Source of the DNA: Turnera subulata
Lineage: Eukaryota; Streptophyta; Magnoliopsida; Malpighiales; Passifloraceae
Assembly (NCBI GenBank): GCA_028386065.3
Contig: JAKUCV010005510.1
Coordinates: 1-64,000 of the forward strand
Direction: 5' to 3'
Length of the DNA stretch: 64,000 nucleotides
Shown: positions 33,750 through 46,264 of the stretch, in pieces
Numbering within the stretch: position 1 is the first letter of the stretch
How the letters are laid out: each line of letters starts with the position of its first letter
Position numbers and translations under genes: made by a program
The notes under the pieces: generated by a model
Told to the model about the DNA's origin: nothing
Database searches by the model: none
Seen by the model: the letters and a program-made list of their open reading frames with translations, nothing else

Positions 33750-35467
33750 ATGGAATCAGCATTAACATCAACCTCAGTATCAGCAGCTTCTTCAATCATT
33801 ACCCCGGAGGATGTGTTGGAGTCGCTCATGAATGATGGCACCATTGATGCTCTCAGGTTGAAGATCATTAACCAGCTCAAGGCCAATGTATGGATGCCTT
33901 TTTCTTCTTTCAGGTTTAAAAAATAAATCTTTTTAAAAAATTTTGTTTTGGAGAAGTAGCAACTTTGGTTATGAGCTCTGGTCCTTTAGTCGTCTCCAAG
34001 CTGGTGGAAGCTTCAATCTTCTTTCTGGCTGTATTTTAATGTAAAATGCCTTTTGTTTTCATTTTCCCAGTATATCGGGACTTGATTAGGAGATACTGAC
34101 CACTTCCAGCTGGTAGTAAGTTACAAAATTAAGTATTTAACTGTTGTGGAGCTGTGCTTAAGCTGTATCAATTTTTACCTCGGATGAGCTATTTACTCCT
34201 ATATGTGCTTCAATGGTCTTTGATTCTATGAGGAATGGTGTGACTTTGATCTCCTCATTGAAACTGATTGGTCAAGTGCATTGTTAAGTGGAAGCGAAAG
34301 AAAATTTTATTTGGTGGAATGCAGGTGAAAATGAAGTGATTGTTTGTCATGTTTTGTTGCAGGAAGAGTTGAAGACTACCGCTATCAGAATGGCTGAACA
34401 GAGCAAGGTTTTAAACACCCCAGGGGCCGAGAAGCAGACCAAAAGGGAGTTGTTTGATGGACTTCGACAGGAACTTGAGTATGTGTATAAATTTCTTCTG
34501 TTTTAGTGTTTTATATTGCACTTTCTGGTGTGTGACAAGAAAACTTGTATGAGGAAGGTGTTTCGATCACTAGGTCAGATTGTCCTAGTTGTTGCTTGAT
34601 GCTCGTTCGTAATGCTGTCCCATTAGGCAACATGTGCAACTGCTGCGCTGGTTTGAGAGGAAAAGCTATAATGGAAATCACTTTGGGTTAAGTAATTTGG
34701 CTATTGCAGTTTGTCGCAATTACTAGCTGAGAAATTTCTTATTTGGATCAAATTTAGTTGACTATAAGTGCAGATCTATGCGAATTTGTCCTTCTTCCTG
34801 CTTTTATGTGCATAGAAGATTTCCTCATCTAATTTGCATGCATCTGGATGTTGTTCTCCCAACAAATTGCCAAGCTTGAGAGTCTATATGGTCTTTATAA
34901 ATTTCATTCTCTGTGGATTTTTTCTTAAAAAATGAATTGGATGGGCTGCATTCCTGATGTCTTTGTCCCTAGTTTTGATTTTGAAAGGGTTATTGGGTGT
35001 GGGAGTGGGCCATTATCATTATTCTATTGCCATACCTTGACGGACATTTTCATTTTCTTACAATTCTTGTATCATGCAGAACTCCTGTGCTCGAAATGGC
35101 CTCTAAATCTGTGTGGGAGCTGATACTAGACAGCAATGGGCTTGGGAAAGAAATAAGTGAAACTGTTGAAAGAGTTTATTGTCGATTAAGTGGTAGGGAG
35201 CCTCCATTATTTCTACAACCAAATGCTGAAACCCTATCATGCAAAGCAAATGACAATGAAGGAGAAGAAAAGGAAGCGGAAAGTGAAAGTCGAAAGGGAA
35301 AATCAAAATCAAGTGGTAAGAAGAGGAGATATAATGAGATGAACCCGGAAGGAGGAGGCAGTGAACTTCCAAGCCAGACAGCCCATGAGGTTGCAGGGAA
35401 ATCTAGTGATCCTGCGGTGCAACAGGAGCGCTCAAGTAAATCTTCTCCACAAACTTCCAAGACATGA
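33750..35467 (+). CDS. SHG1/BOD1-like small nuclear protein
   Basis: Coding exons 33750-33887, 34363-34478 and 35080-35467 join in frame (GT-AG) to 213 residues. A non-coding first exon ends at CCAG (33004) before GTAAGC and rejoins at 33374, giving a 5'-UTR intron. Residues about 18-112 are helical: VLESLMNDGTIDALRLK, a Glu/Lys-rich helix, then FDGLRQELETPVLEMASKSVW. They resemble the COMPASS Shg1/BOD1 domain, in which a short RxK..F..LR pattern is typical (from memory). The C-terminal half is charged and disordered-looking, with a possible nuclear signal KKRRYNE. A role in histone methylation complexes is inference only. Gene structure is firmer than function. Confidence 0.7.
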
Positions 35468-35833
35468 GAGAATAAAATGAGCTAAGCCATGTACTAGAGA
35501 TGTGACTCTGAATCTGATGATGATTTGACAGTTCTTTCATGGTCGAAATTGGGGTTTTTGGTTTATAAACTGACCTTACATTTTTAATGTCATTCATAGA
35601 TGTGAAATGAAGATTTGTTGGGAATATCCTTAGAGGGAAAATGGTGAACAGAGTTATGTTCTCTATTCAATATCCTTGTAATTTCCATTGTTTGATTGAA
35701 TGTCACTTCTTCAAAGGCCTGTTAGTTGAATTTCCTTTTCCTTTGGTTCCTTTGCTATGTTTGCTGGTTGAATAGTTGATCCTCCCACAGGAAGATTCTC
35801 AGTAGCTTTGCAAAGTAGCACATAGGAGAATCC

Positions 35834-37598
35834 TAAGGTAGCGTTTGGAACGTGGTACTCGGACCAAGTCCACGCGGACTTGGGTGGACTTGGACCCGAG
35901 TCCACGTTTGGCGTGCGAAAAATGAGCGAGTCCATGCGGACTCGCGCGGACGCGAGTCCCACGATCAGGGCACTCGGGCGTGGACTTGAGGCCCCTCGAA
36001 ACGGTGTGGCCTTGGAGTCCAAGCGCGATGGACTTAGTTTGTGGACAAAAATAACCTCACCCAATTATTGAAATTTCAACAATTACCCCCATATGAAAAT
36101 ACTCTTCCTCTCTCTTTTCTTTTCTTCTTCCCCTTTCCCTTCTTTCTCCCACGACCCCTCTCCTATTCCCCCTCCTGTTCACACCAAAAACTATCAAAAC
36201 CATTTTGATTTTCACCAAGCCCACCACTAGGAAGACGTTGCTGGCCTCCTCTCCTCTAACCTCCTGTTTTCTGGTTGGTTTTCACTCTTCCTTTTTTGTT
36301 TTCTGTTTGTATCCAGAGTCTCTTCCTCCCCTTTTCCTTGCCGATTCCGGCGACGGCATCCATCATAACACAGAGGGGTGGGCGGCGTGATTACATGGGA
36401 AAGCATTTGGAGGGTTAAATAGAATTAAATCAAGGGTTCATGAAGGGATTTATGGTGTGATTGGTAAAGCTTTTGGAAAATTGATTTTCAATTTTGAATG
36501 CGTTTTACCTTGATTTGTGTGAGGGATTTTGTTTCTGGAAGGTTAATTGAAGTCTAGGAAGGTTGAATTCGAGTTGAAATTGAGAGATTTGGCGGATTAA
36601 AAATCTAGGGTTCATGATGGGCAAATTTTGGGGATTTTGGTCAATTCGAGTTTTAATCTCGAAATTGGTTGAGGGGAAGTATTTAGGAGACACTGATTAT
36701 TGGTTTGAAAGCTTGATTTAGTATAGATAATTCGAATTTTGGAGCAATTTTGGATTTTGGGATTTTTTTGGAATAAATTGGGAATTGTATTAATTCTGAT
36801 TTCTAATGTTCAAATTGGCATTAAAGAAGTCCAGCCAGAATTTTGTTCGAATTTCATGGATTGTGTTACTGATGGTTAATTAAATTTTTTATTTTTTATG
36901 AAATTTTAACTAAATTTTTTTGATATATTGAGTTGAAATCGTAAAATGGAACCAAAAAATACTAAATTATATAGAATATATATGAGTTGATATTTGTTTC
37001 CCCCCGAAACTTGGGCCATGTAATAAAATTTTGAGAAGTGGTAATATCTGTAAAATATTCTTCAATCCGATATTTGGTAAGTTTTCACCTTACAAGATTT
37101 TATTTAATATAAAATTATATTTTGATGATAACATCGTATTAATGATCACAATATATATGATAATAATTAAATTATTTGTTTATTGGCGAATTGATTTGTT
37201 TGTTGGAGGAAATTACAAAATATATATATATATATGTTAGTGGCTTCGAAAAAAAAAGGGTAAAAGGTAATGATAATATAAAATTATGACTTAATGTTCA
37301 TATCTTCTACCAAAATCATATATTGTACATGTCTTTATAAAAATATTATGAAAATTGTAATATAGGATATAAGATTTTTCATTCACAGTATATAAGGGTA
37401 TTCAGGTCATTTCTGCTATTTAGTCCAAGTCCAGTCTATGTATAACCAAACATCATTCTTATAGACTAGCCTTAAGTCTATAGTGTACAGTTCAAACAAC
37501 CAAACGGAGTCTGAACTTGCCTAGTCCAGTCCAGGCTAGTCCAGTCCACGTCCATCTGGACTTGGACTGCCCAGTCCCACATACCAAACGCAGCCTAA
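35834..37598. mobile_element. PIF/Harbinger-like non-autonomous transposon
   Basis: A 1759-bp element (35837-37595) is bounded by inverted ends GGTAGCGTTTGGAACGTGG and, on the other strand, GGCTGCGTTTGGTATGTGG. It is flanked by TAA on both sides (35834-35836 and 37596-37598), the 3-bp duplication typical of PIF/Harbinger. Both subterminal regions are crowded with GTCCACG/GGACTTGG-type motifs in both orientations, probable transposase-binding arrays. No transposase frame is present; the interior is AT-rich. It sits just beyond the 3' end of the SHG1-like gene. Confidence 0.75.
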
Positions 37599-38155
37599 GT
37601 GAGTCTTCATTATAATTTATCCAAGTATTACAATGCTCTAATCTAAAACCAAGTCCCAAATTTACTGATTTCTCAAATCAATTTTGAGAGCTTCAGAAGA
37701 GGCGCCAGAACCAAATTCGAGCCCTGGATAAGGCCCATCCAGAAGCAAAAGGTTGGTTCTATTCTATCCTATTATTTTTTATTTTCCAATCAAAAAAAAT
37801 TATTTTTATTTTTAATAGTAAGTTATTTTCTAGAATTACACGTATCGTGAATTGAATCTGGACTTGATTGAACACAATTCACAGCAAAACCGTGCAGTTG
37901 GGACCAATTAAAAATCATCGTCACTCTCGGATCATAAAGAAAAGAAATTATCGCTTTGCTTTTGTACGCCCAAAAAAAAAAGGAAAAAAGAAAAAAGAGA
38001 AAATCCTTGACCCTGACGTGTCCCTTATCCAGTTTTTTTCCTTTGTCTTGTTGGGTTATCTGTACTGTTCCGAAGTGAGAGCAACCTCTACAAACACCCT
38101 TCATTCTCCATCAAACCAAACACTCGCGTTGAGGGAATATTCTTCACAATCGTTA

Positions 38156-39675
38156 ATGGCATGTCTTTCAGGGTCTTTGCAGACTAGTTTCCATCAAACC
38201 CATGTGTCATTACCTTCTACAAACTTCATAATTCCATCCATATCGCCACCATCTTCTCTTCACCTCAAATCCAGTTTCTCCAAGCCATTGTTGCTTGCCA
38301 AAAATGTGAACTTCACTGAAATCAGAGGAGGAAGAAGAAAGAGTGGTCCTTTCCAGGTTCGGATGACCTGGGATGGTCCACTCTCCTCTGTCAAGTTAAT
38401 CCTTCAGGGCAGAAACATTAAGGTTTGTTTTTAACACACGATCTCTCCCTTTCCCTTTTCCTCATTGCTTTGTCTACGGTAAAGTTTATAACTTTTTTGG
38501 TTTTATAAAGGCCAAGTTGCTGTACCATGCTGTCCATCCTCAGTTAAGTTGAGGGTTTGTGTCGTGACCCAAAATCTAGGATCTCTTGTAAGGGGGAAAA
38601 AAAGGGCCCTTTTGGTTGATCGAGACACTAAATGTGGCCTAACAGTTCAATTTAATGTGACATGTATTCTGTTTTGGATTAATTAGGTAACTGAGCCGGT
38701 GAGGGAGCATGTGGAAGACAAGGTTGGCAGGGCAGTTCAGAAACACAGTTATCTTGTGCGGGAAGTTGATGTTAGGTTGTCTGCTCGTGGTGGAGAGTTT
38801 GGGAGAGGACCAAGGACTGGTAGATGCGAGGTGCCCACAAAGTGAATATTTTTCTATGCCGGATTGAACTTTAGCTCTCTTGGGTTTTTTTTACTAATGA
38901 AAGTGCGTGTTTGTTTCCATATTTTTCAAGGTGACTGTGTTCACAAAAAAGCATGGCGTGATTCGGGCAGAAAGGGAAGCCGAGACAGTCTCTGCAAGTA
39001 TAGATTTGGCGGCGTCAGTGGTTCAAAGAAAGCTGAGGAAGATTAAGGAAAAGGATACTGACCATGGTCGCCATTTCAAAAAGCCAAAGAAGATTCAAGA
39101 GCTAATGCCACCGCCACCGCCAGAGCTGGATATAGTCGAAGTAGTAGATGTAGTGGAAGTAGATGAAGAAGATGAAGAGGACAACATCGATGAGGTATGA
39201 TCTTTCAATACATCACTTTAATTTGTTGTAGTTTAATGTTCGGTTTTTATATTTTGTGGGTACTTTGTCAGTTTAGCATATGTGCATTTGACCATTTGTC
39301 GGCAAGAGTTGGATTTGCTTTATAAAACATCTACGTTCCATTTTTTTTTCCTCAGATTGTTCGAACCAAGTATTTTGATGTGCCTCCTTTGACTCCCGAT
39401 GAAGCTATTGAGCAGCTGGAATGTGTTGATCACGACTTCTATGCATTCCGTAACGAAGAAACTGGTAGGAACTCATACTACCTCTGTCCAATTGTTTTGA
39501 ATCAACCATCCAGCATTGTTTTTACTGGTTGGAGTATTGTATGGTTTCAGGTGAGATAAACATTGTTTACAAGAGGAAAGCAGGAGGATATGGTCTTATC
39601 ATACCTAAAGGGAGCAAAGAAGCTGGGAAAGTAGATCCTGTGGCTGTGGTGATAGAACGAACCAAAGAACAGTAG
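38156..39675 (+). CDS. PSRP1: Plastid ribosome hibernation factor PSRP1 (long HPF type)
   Basis: Five exons (38156-38422, 38687-38830, 38931-39194, 39356-39464, 39551-39675) join with GT-AG borders to 302 residues. A Ser-rich chloroplast transit peptide of about 65 residues precedes the HPF/RaiA N-domain ([21 protein letters not shown]..., residues about 79-185). Then come a basic KKPKK patch, a strongly acidic linker ([13 protein letters not shown]) and the C-terminal dimerisation domain ([16 protein letters not shown]...[13 protein letters not shown]). The protein binds the 30S decoding region of chloroplast ribosomes and stabilises inactive ribosomes in the dark or under stress; bacterial long HPF pairs 70S into 100S. 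All landmarks are intact. The frame is also open upstream of 38156, but the transit peptide fits this ATG. Confidence 0.95.
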
Positions 39676-41166
39676 ATACCGGAGTCTTTAGTAGGATCCT
39701 TTTTGTTTTTGGGACATTTGATAAGCCCTGACATGCTGAGATGCTGAATGTATAGGTTTTGAGATCCAGCGATAATGAGATGTATTAACTATCTTTGTAA
39801 TGCGGTGGTTCGTTTTTTTGGAAAACTGGATGGCACTGGCATCCCTTTTACACATAGGGACTAGGAAAAGGATGTGTATGTTATGGGAAGTTAAGCAGAT
39901 GGAATTTGAGTTTCCATTTTCAGTGGGAGGAAAAGAGTTGGACTTCAAATAGTCCAGAATCTGCTGTAACCATGTCATAAACAGGGCAAGGATCTTCTAC
40001 TCCATGGAGTTGAGAATGCCATGTGGCAAGTTAACCGAATCAGAAACCATTACGATGTTAAAGCAAAATTAATTTTCTCTCCAGATCTTCCAGGATGTTA
40101 TAATCAAATTTGAAAGAATGATGCGTTACAGAACGAAGATAATGAATTTATGAATCCCAATTCGTAGTTTTCTTGAGCCGAGGGATCTACATGCGCATAA
40201 TCCTGAAAGGTACCCATGATTTTGAGTCAGACATCAATGTGTCACCGAACTTACTACACGAAATGGCAGCAAAGGCCTTGTCCCAAACAGCACCTACTGT
40301 TATTTTGTGTGGGAGGGCCTGAGATTCTGGATTAATTACAGATTCATTAGATATAATTGGCCATTAAACTTAGTAGTAAAAATGTTCTAACAAAGCAAAG
40401 CAATTTAATCATTACGATTCCAGTAATATCTGCAGAATAGGGCAACATATTGAAAAGATAGGATGGAGGATCCATGCGTTAATGCAATTGAGTTGGAAAT
40501 CCAGGAAACTTCTGCACTTTATTTTCGCATCAAATAAATACGTTGAACATATCAACAAAAGCATTACAGAATGACCATCTACGATCACCAAAGATCTGCT
40601 TGCTGAATCCCACAAGGATAATAGTAGGTTTCTAACTTCTTATGGAACTAATGGCCACCCCTACCTCATTCAAGCTCCACCATTTTCCAAAATTGTTCCT
40701 TCTCCTAACTCAGATTGGAATTCCTGTACTTTTGAATCGTGGATCCTAGAAATGCTTTTTTTCCCTTGTTTATGGCCATTAATCAATTACACACATTTTG
40801 GGCATGATTTTAAGCAAGAATCCTGTCAATTATGAGGTCCACGAGCTGTACACTGTCAGAACTCTATAAATAGAGCCTCCCACTCGCTCCAAAAGGGATA
40901 TCAACAGTCATTAGACTAGATTACACACACTCTTTTAAGCTTAGAAAAATCTTGAGAAAACTCTACTTCTCCAAGCCCTCAAACACTATTTTCGTACTTT
41001 TAGTCTAGTCAAATTCTGTGGAGAGGAACATCAAGAAGCAATCAACAAGAAGAGATCAAGAAGAGGAAGCCATCAAAAGCAATCCGGAAGCTGAGAAGGT
41101 GGTCAACCCAAGTTGGGGTTCCTAATGTGAGCAGTCCCAGAAAACAATTCATATCTCCAGCTGTAG
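39676..41166. other. Intergenic; retroelement flank at right end
   Basis: The left part holds the PSRP1 3' UTR. Near 40862 a TATA box (CTATAAATAGAGCC) is followed by a pyrimidine/adenine-rich leader-like stretch, as in plant LTRs, leading into the copia fragment. No LTR boundaries could be fixed. Confidence 0.45.
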
Positions 41167-41300
41167 GTGTCGGATTGCCGCGATCTTGGACTCAATAGGC
41201 CGACGCTTGGCGTCTTTGGTGCCAAATCGAAAGGCAAAGTTTTGGGTATAGGTAATGTTGGTAAGGAACTTATGACTGAACAAGTGCTATTAGTTGATAC
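41167..41300 (+). pseudogene. Ty1/copia polyprotein remnant, left part
   Basis: The frame reads FGAKSKGKVLGIGNVGKE then EQVLLVD, matching the region before the GAG-pre-integrase domain of copia polyproteins. It stops exactly where the long-LTR element begins and resumes in the same frame after it, at 49094. Confidence 0.8.
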
Positions 41301-44300
41301 TGAAACACCCCGACCTAAATTCACCCAACAAACAGAAATTACTGCGAAACAGTGCCACCACGTGGCCATCATATCATAAAAGCATGAACACATAATAATA
41401 AAATTAATAAATAGTCAAAATCTCAATCCCGTCTCCCGACACGGGGATATCAACATCAGCACAGCGGAAGTATTAGATTAACACCTTATGCAAGACTTAA
41501 TGCAAGTATTGGATCCAAGTCCTGTCTGAGGTAACGCCACAACCGCCGATATGCAAACCTAACCTGCAGGAACTGTGTGAGGGGTGAGACCAACCACTGT
41601 CACACCGATAAACAAATAAACCACAGTATACAAGCAACCGCAAATACACCCAAGCCAACACAGAAACAATAGAAGTACAACAAGCACAATCATAGCATCG
41701 GTATCAACTTATCTGAACTCACTATACATCAAACTTCTCACAGTTAAGCTAGTCTCATAAACTCTCTGACACTTGACGGTAGACTTACCAATTTTATTAT
41801 TAGGGCCCTGTCACGTAATAAGTATTAGCCGTGCCTGGTAGCCAGGTTAGCTAACCCCAGGGTACTCCTCGTTAATCCATAAATATCTCAAATCACAAAG
41901 TATCACAATAACCGAGTCCCGCAGTCCTCGGCGGAAGTCCCGCAGTCCTTCCTATAACAAATCAACTGAGTCCCGCAGTCCTCAGCCGGGGGTCCAGCAG
42001 TCCTCCCTATCAAATCACAAATCACAAGGCGACTACCATCTGGCCGTACCAATACCTGTCACGTGACACTTTAAATGTCTAGGTGATGTTACCACTGTTT
42101 ATTATTATTTCCTAATCCACTGTCCAACAGTAACTCATCATACTCACTTTCCCGAGGAGGCTCTCAGCCTCACAGCTCTTCTGGGAATCCAACGTCACAA
42201 TACCGGGTCACTGCCATTGACCGATCAAATACCACATATCTCATACGAACATCACAATAATCATATCAATATCACAAAGCTCAACAGCTAGTCCACAGTA
42301 GTCATCAAGCATACAACAATAATCACAACATTAGCCAGTAATAACATAACAGGCACGGCATGATAATATATAAATAACAATCATACAACAATCGGGGTAT
42401 CACGGGCAGCATACCGAAGCTTATAAGTTTATATCCTCACCTGATACTCCTTAGAAGCTAATATCTTGTTAAGCCTCGATATTCCTATATTTATAACAAC
42501 AGAAATCACTTACAATGCACAAACAAGGATGATCATGCATGTGCTGGTTTTAGTATTTATTAGACGACTTGTCTTACTCCGTATCCATTTTTATTATTTC
42601 CATAATTTTCTTATGAAATCAATCTTTCCAATTACTTGGAAATGAACCGGTTATATGTCCTCAACCGATATACTAATCATACTTAATTTTTAATTTAAAA
42701 CTAAAGTTGAGCATTCAAGCCGATATTCCGGCCCTTTAGTCACTCGAGATATATAAATCCGGACCTTTTATTATTATTAGCTTAAGTAGAACGTAGATTA
42801 AATAAAACCGAGAAAATAAACACAATGGGACTTCTTAATAGCCCACTCGAAAAATTTAATAGAATATAGAGTTAAGCATAAATTAAATCATAAATTAGCA
42901 TTTATTTTAATTAAATTAAAACATCCAGTTAATTAAAGCCGTTTTAAAGTCCGAGTCCGTTAATATAGTTTGGGCTCCGTTAATAGGTCATAGGTAGTCC
43001 ATAGGGTCCGATAATTACCCCAAATCCATTTCCGGGTTCACCGGAAAATACCCGAGACTTCGCCGGAAAAATTCCGAGGCACCAGAATCTCGCCAGATTC
43101 CGGCCAGTACTGTTCACAGCAGACCAATCCGCCCTCCTGCTACTGTTCTTCAGCCGTCAAAACACCCATTCCGTACCACCACACCAACAACCCAACAACC
43201 AACACTGTCACCATTACCACCGCCACTTTCCGATGGCCAGAACTCCACCGAACCACCGCATCCAACATCCAAAACAACCCAACCCATGTCCACAACAACA
43301 ACAACAACGGCATCATCATCCACCACTACCACAAATTAAACATACAATTTAATCCAAGCTTAATTGGTCTCAGACCGTTCAATTAATTGGAAATAAAACA
43401 AAAGATGATAGAGAGGAAGATCGGGACTTGGTTGGCTCACCACTCGATGGTGACCACTCGAACAGCAAGGCAGCGGTCACGGCTCTGGTGCGAGTTGCAG
43501 AGAGGAGAGGAGAGATCGGCACTGTGTGACTGTGACTTCACCGTCCTCCGTGACTGGTGCGGCGGCGATGAGCACGGGAGGATAGAGGAGGAAGTGGCAG
43601 CGGGGCGGATGGCAACTGAATACGAGGTGAGGCCGGCTCCGGTGTGTGCTTCATCGTGCAGGGAGGGCAGCCTCCCGATTCGTGGCCTTGACGGTGGCGA
43701 GCTCTGCTCTGGCAGCGGTCGCGTGCACGGAGACGAAGAGGAGCACAGGCTGCAGGTGGCTTCAGCGAGGAGGAAGGAAGAAGAAAGCGGTTGAGGCAGC
43801 GGCGGCGTGTTCTCTGCCCCGGTAGAGGTCGCGAGCAGAGGCAGAGAAGAGAGGAGATCGGTCGGCGGTGGAGGCAGAGGATGAAGGAGGAAGGAAGGAA
43901 AAGGAGAGGCGACACCAGCAGCTGACGGGAGGGGGAGATGGCGAGGGGGTTTAAAGAGGAGATGGGGAAGATGAAGACAAGGAAGAGAAAAAAAAATCTG
44001 GAAGTGAAGAAAGAAAAAAATCTGGGAGGAAAAAAAATCAAGCACAGGGAAGGAGAAGAAGAATCGGGAGAGAAGTAAAGGGAAAGGAAAAGAAAAGTGT
44101 GAAAAAGAAGAAAAAGAAATCGGAAAGAGAAAGAAAAAGAAAAAGTGGGGGAAAAGAAAAAATGAATGAGAAAATAAGGAAAAGAAAGGAAAATGGGAAA
44201 AGAAGGAAAAAGAAGAAAAAGACAAGGGAGGACGGCCCGGAAGAGAAATATCGCGGCTCGGGTGTCGACAGAATTATTGATCCGGTATTAGACCAAAATA

Positions 44301-44689
44301 CCCTCTCGTTCGTCCTTTGATCCATTAACGTCTCAGGGGCATTTTCGCCTTTCCGAAATTCGTCCCGATCCCGAAAATACAACTTAGGCTCGAAAAATAC
44401 AACTAATTCTTCTGAGCGTTGTGCAATTCCCGGAATTGGAAACCAAGATTCGAATAGCTGTATAAGATTCTCGGTAACCCGAGATAATTCTTGGAATTAA
44501 ATTCTATTGCTCGGTTGTTGATGAAGAATTCTTCAAAACACCACGTATCTCCGAAGATCGGATTCGAGGTCGATTATTGTCGGTAAAATTCTCGGATCAT
44601 TCTTGTTTAACAACGGTAAAACTTCATTACCCACCGTAAAAGTCAAACGACTCGGTAAAATTTACAAAAATTTTACCCGGGTCGTTACA
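41301..44689 (-). repeat. 3' LTR (3389 bp) of the long-LTR element
   Basis: Complete LTR. It contains a short tandem array of a GTCCCGCAGTCCT-type unit (about 41926-42000) and an almost pure purine tract of several hundred bases (about 43900-44240, plus strand). Open frames in that tract are low-complexity artefacts. The other LTR lacks about 880 bp of it (roughly 42705-43577). Confidence 0.85.
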
Positions 44690-44834
44690 GTCTACCCACC
44701 TTAAAAAGAATTTCGTCCCCGAAATTCCTTGTCTTATCCGTGGGTCCTACCACGATATGCTTCTGATACACTTTTCCAGCTGTCCGAACTCAACACGATA
44801 TCCCGTTTATACCCTTACGCGTCTCTAGCTCCCT

Positions 44835-44840
44835 TATAAA
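44835..44840 (+). promoter_or_regulatory. TATA box upstream of the first antisense ORF
   Basis: TATAAA followed by A-rich DNA lies 43 bp before the ATG at 44878, leaving room for a leader of only about 10 nt. Orientation is opposite to the element's LTRs. Confidence 0.45.
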
Positions 44841-44877
44841 AAACCAAACCTCAAAACCTGGCAACTTACTCTCTGCC

Positions 44878-45276
44878 ATGGACTCACCAATAAGAACTCG
44901 AACTACCTCTGACTCAGAGGAGTTGAGTTATACTGGTGGTGTTAATCCCTTTACGGACTTCGATGAAGAGCAGCCGAAGAAACGCTTCAAGACGAACATC
45001 ATCGGTCTCAAGGAACATATGGTCGTCTCTAGGAGACGGCGAAAGAAACCTGTCGGCAAGGAGGAGCCTTCTGGTCGCAAGGATGCTGATGATAGGGAGG
45101 GCAAAGCAACTGCTCCCAGCGAAACATCACTGCAGACACTGAAGCCTTTGACCGCTTCACTGAAGAAGATCAACACGGCAGTGATGCAGATCGAACAGGC
45201 GTGTATAGGACTCTCCTCTCAAATCGAGAGTATACAAAAACTTGTAAAAGATTTAGAGAAGCAAGAAACTCCATAG
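44878..45276 (+). CDS. Unrecognised 132-residue ORF inside the long-LTR element
   Basis: I do not recognise this protein. It starts with an acidic/Ser-Thr segment (1-33), then two basic patches KKRFK (34-38) and RRRRKK (52-57) that could be nuclear signals, then a hydrophilic stretch, and ends in a likely coiled coil (about 94-128). A TATA box lies 43 bp upstream, and overlapping AATAAA signals lie at 45309-45318, about 35 bp after the stop. It is antisense to the LTRs, in the slot next to the 3' LTR where some Ty3/gypsy lineages (Tat group) carry extra antisense ORFs; that parallel is inference. It could still be chance. Confidence 0.4.
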   Translation: MDSPIRTRTTSDSEELSYTGGVNPFTDFDEEQPKKRFKTNIIGLKEHMVVSRRRRKKPVGKEEPSGRKDADDREGKATAPSETSLQTLKPLTASLKKINTAVMQIEQACIGLSSQIESIQKLVKDLEKQETP

Positions 45277-45308
45277 AGTACTTCCTCTCTATGTAATATG
45301 TTATCAAA

Positions 45309-45318
45309 AATAAATAAA
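45309..45318 (+). terminator. Overlapping AATAAA poly(A) signals
   Basis: AATAAATAAA gives two overlapping canonical signals about 35 bp after the stop of the ORF at 44878, followed by a GT/T-rich stretch, as in plant 3' ends. Confidence 0.4.
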
Positions 45319-46159
45319 GTTGTTGTTTTTATTAAAACAAAACCTCTTTGTTACTAATCCGAAAACATAAATAGCGGTAATTAAATATATATATATATAT
45401 ATATATTTAAAAGAATTAAAACCAATAAAAAGGAATAGAACCAAACCTGTTATTTGTAACCCAAAAACAAAGAAGGTGGTAAGAGCAAATATTTCATGTA
45501 AAAATAAAAATCAACAAGGGAAAAAAAACCAATCATAAAGAAATTGAATTAAAACTCGTTTTTCTTAACCAGCGCTCTAGATTGATCACATAGGTCATCG
45601 ATTCCGAGTATTGCAACTTGCAATTGCTATCGGAGATGTCGGTTCTCTACGTGAAAACGTCGTTCGTAATCTCACAAGGCGATGATGAGGTCACTAACAC
45701 GTGTCGATCCACTGGAAGAATCGGCAACCACTTGTCCATAAACTCTTCAAGAGCGAAAACGTCTTTCGGGATTCGTATTCCTCCATAATGTCCCAACAGG
45801 AGCAAGTATTCGAGGTACCGTCCCATCAATCTGGGCACGTTGGCCTCTGAAGGATGTGATAGAAGGGGTAGAAAAATATAGAAAAAGCCATAAAAAGAAA
45901 CGCCAAGATAGCCGGGGCGAAAGAAAATTGTGAGTTGGAAAAGAGCTGAAAAACACTTGCGTTTGTAGCCTAAAAACACACAAAGTGATGAAGCAATATT
46001 TCAATCAATGGCAAAATTTTCAAAAAGCAAAACCTTGAAGAATGAAAACGGTTTGGAGTTTTGTGGAAAGAAATCTGCTTTACCGATCATCGAAAAATCT
46101 TTTAGACTTTTCCGGGGATAGGTGGGGTCTAAACTTTGAAAAAAAGATAATCATATTTC

Positions 46160-46167
46160 TATAAAAG
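46160..46167 (+). promoter_or_regulatory. TATA box upstream of the second antisense ORF
   Basis: TATAAAAG lies 105 bp before the ATG at 46265. The A-rich region between them looks like an untranslated leader. Confidence 0.4.
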
Positions 46168-46264
46168 GCAAAGTAGTGGAAGGCAAATAATCAAAAAGCA
46201 TTTTAAAAGAGAGATTTGTAAAACACATTCAGAGATAAAAACACACAAAACACGTCGAGACAAA

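Noticed and set aside
43437..44225. 262-residue minus-strand ORF rich in Phe, Ser, Leu and Pro
   Set aside because: It is the translation of a polypyrimidine tract within an LTR, with no domain; the same artefact recurs in the other LTR.
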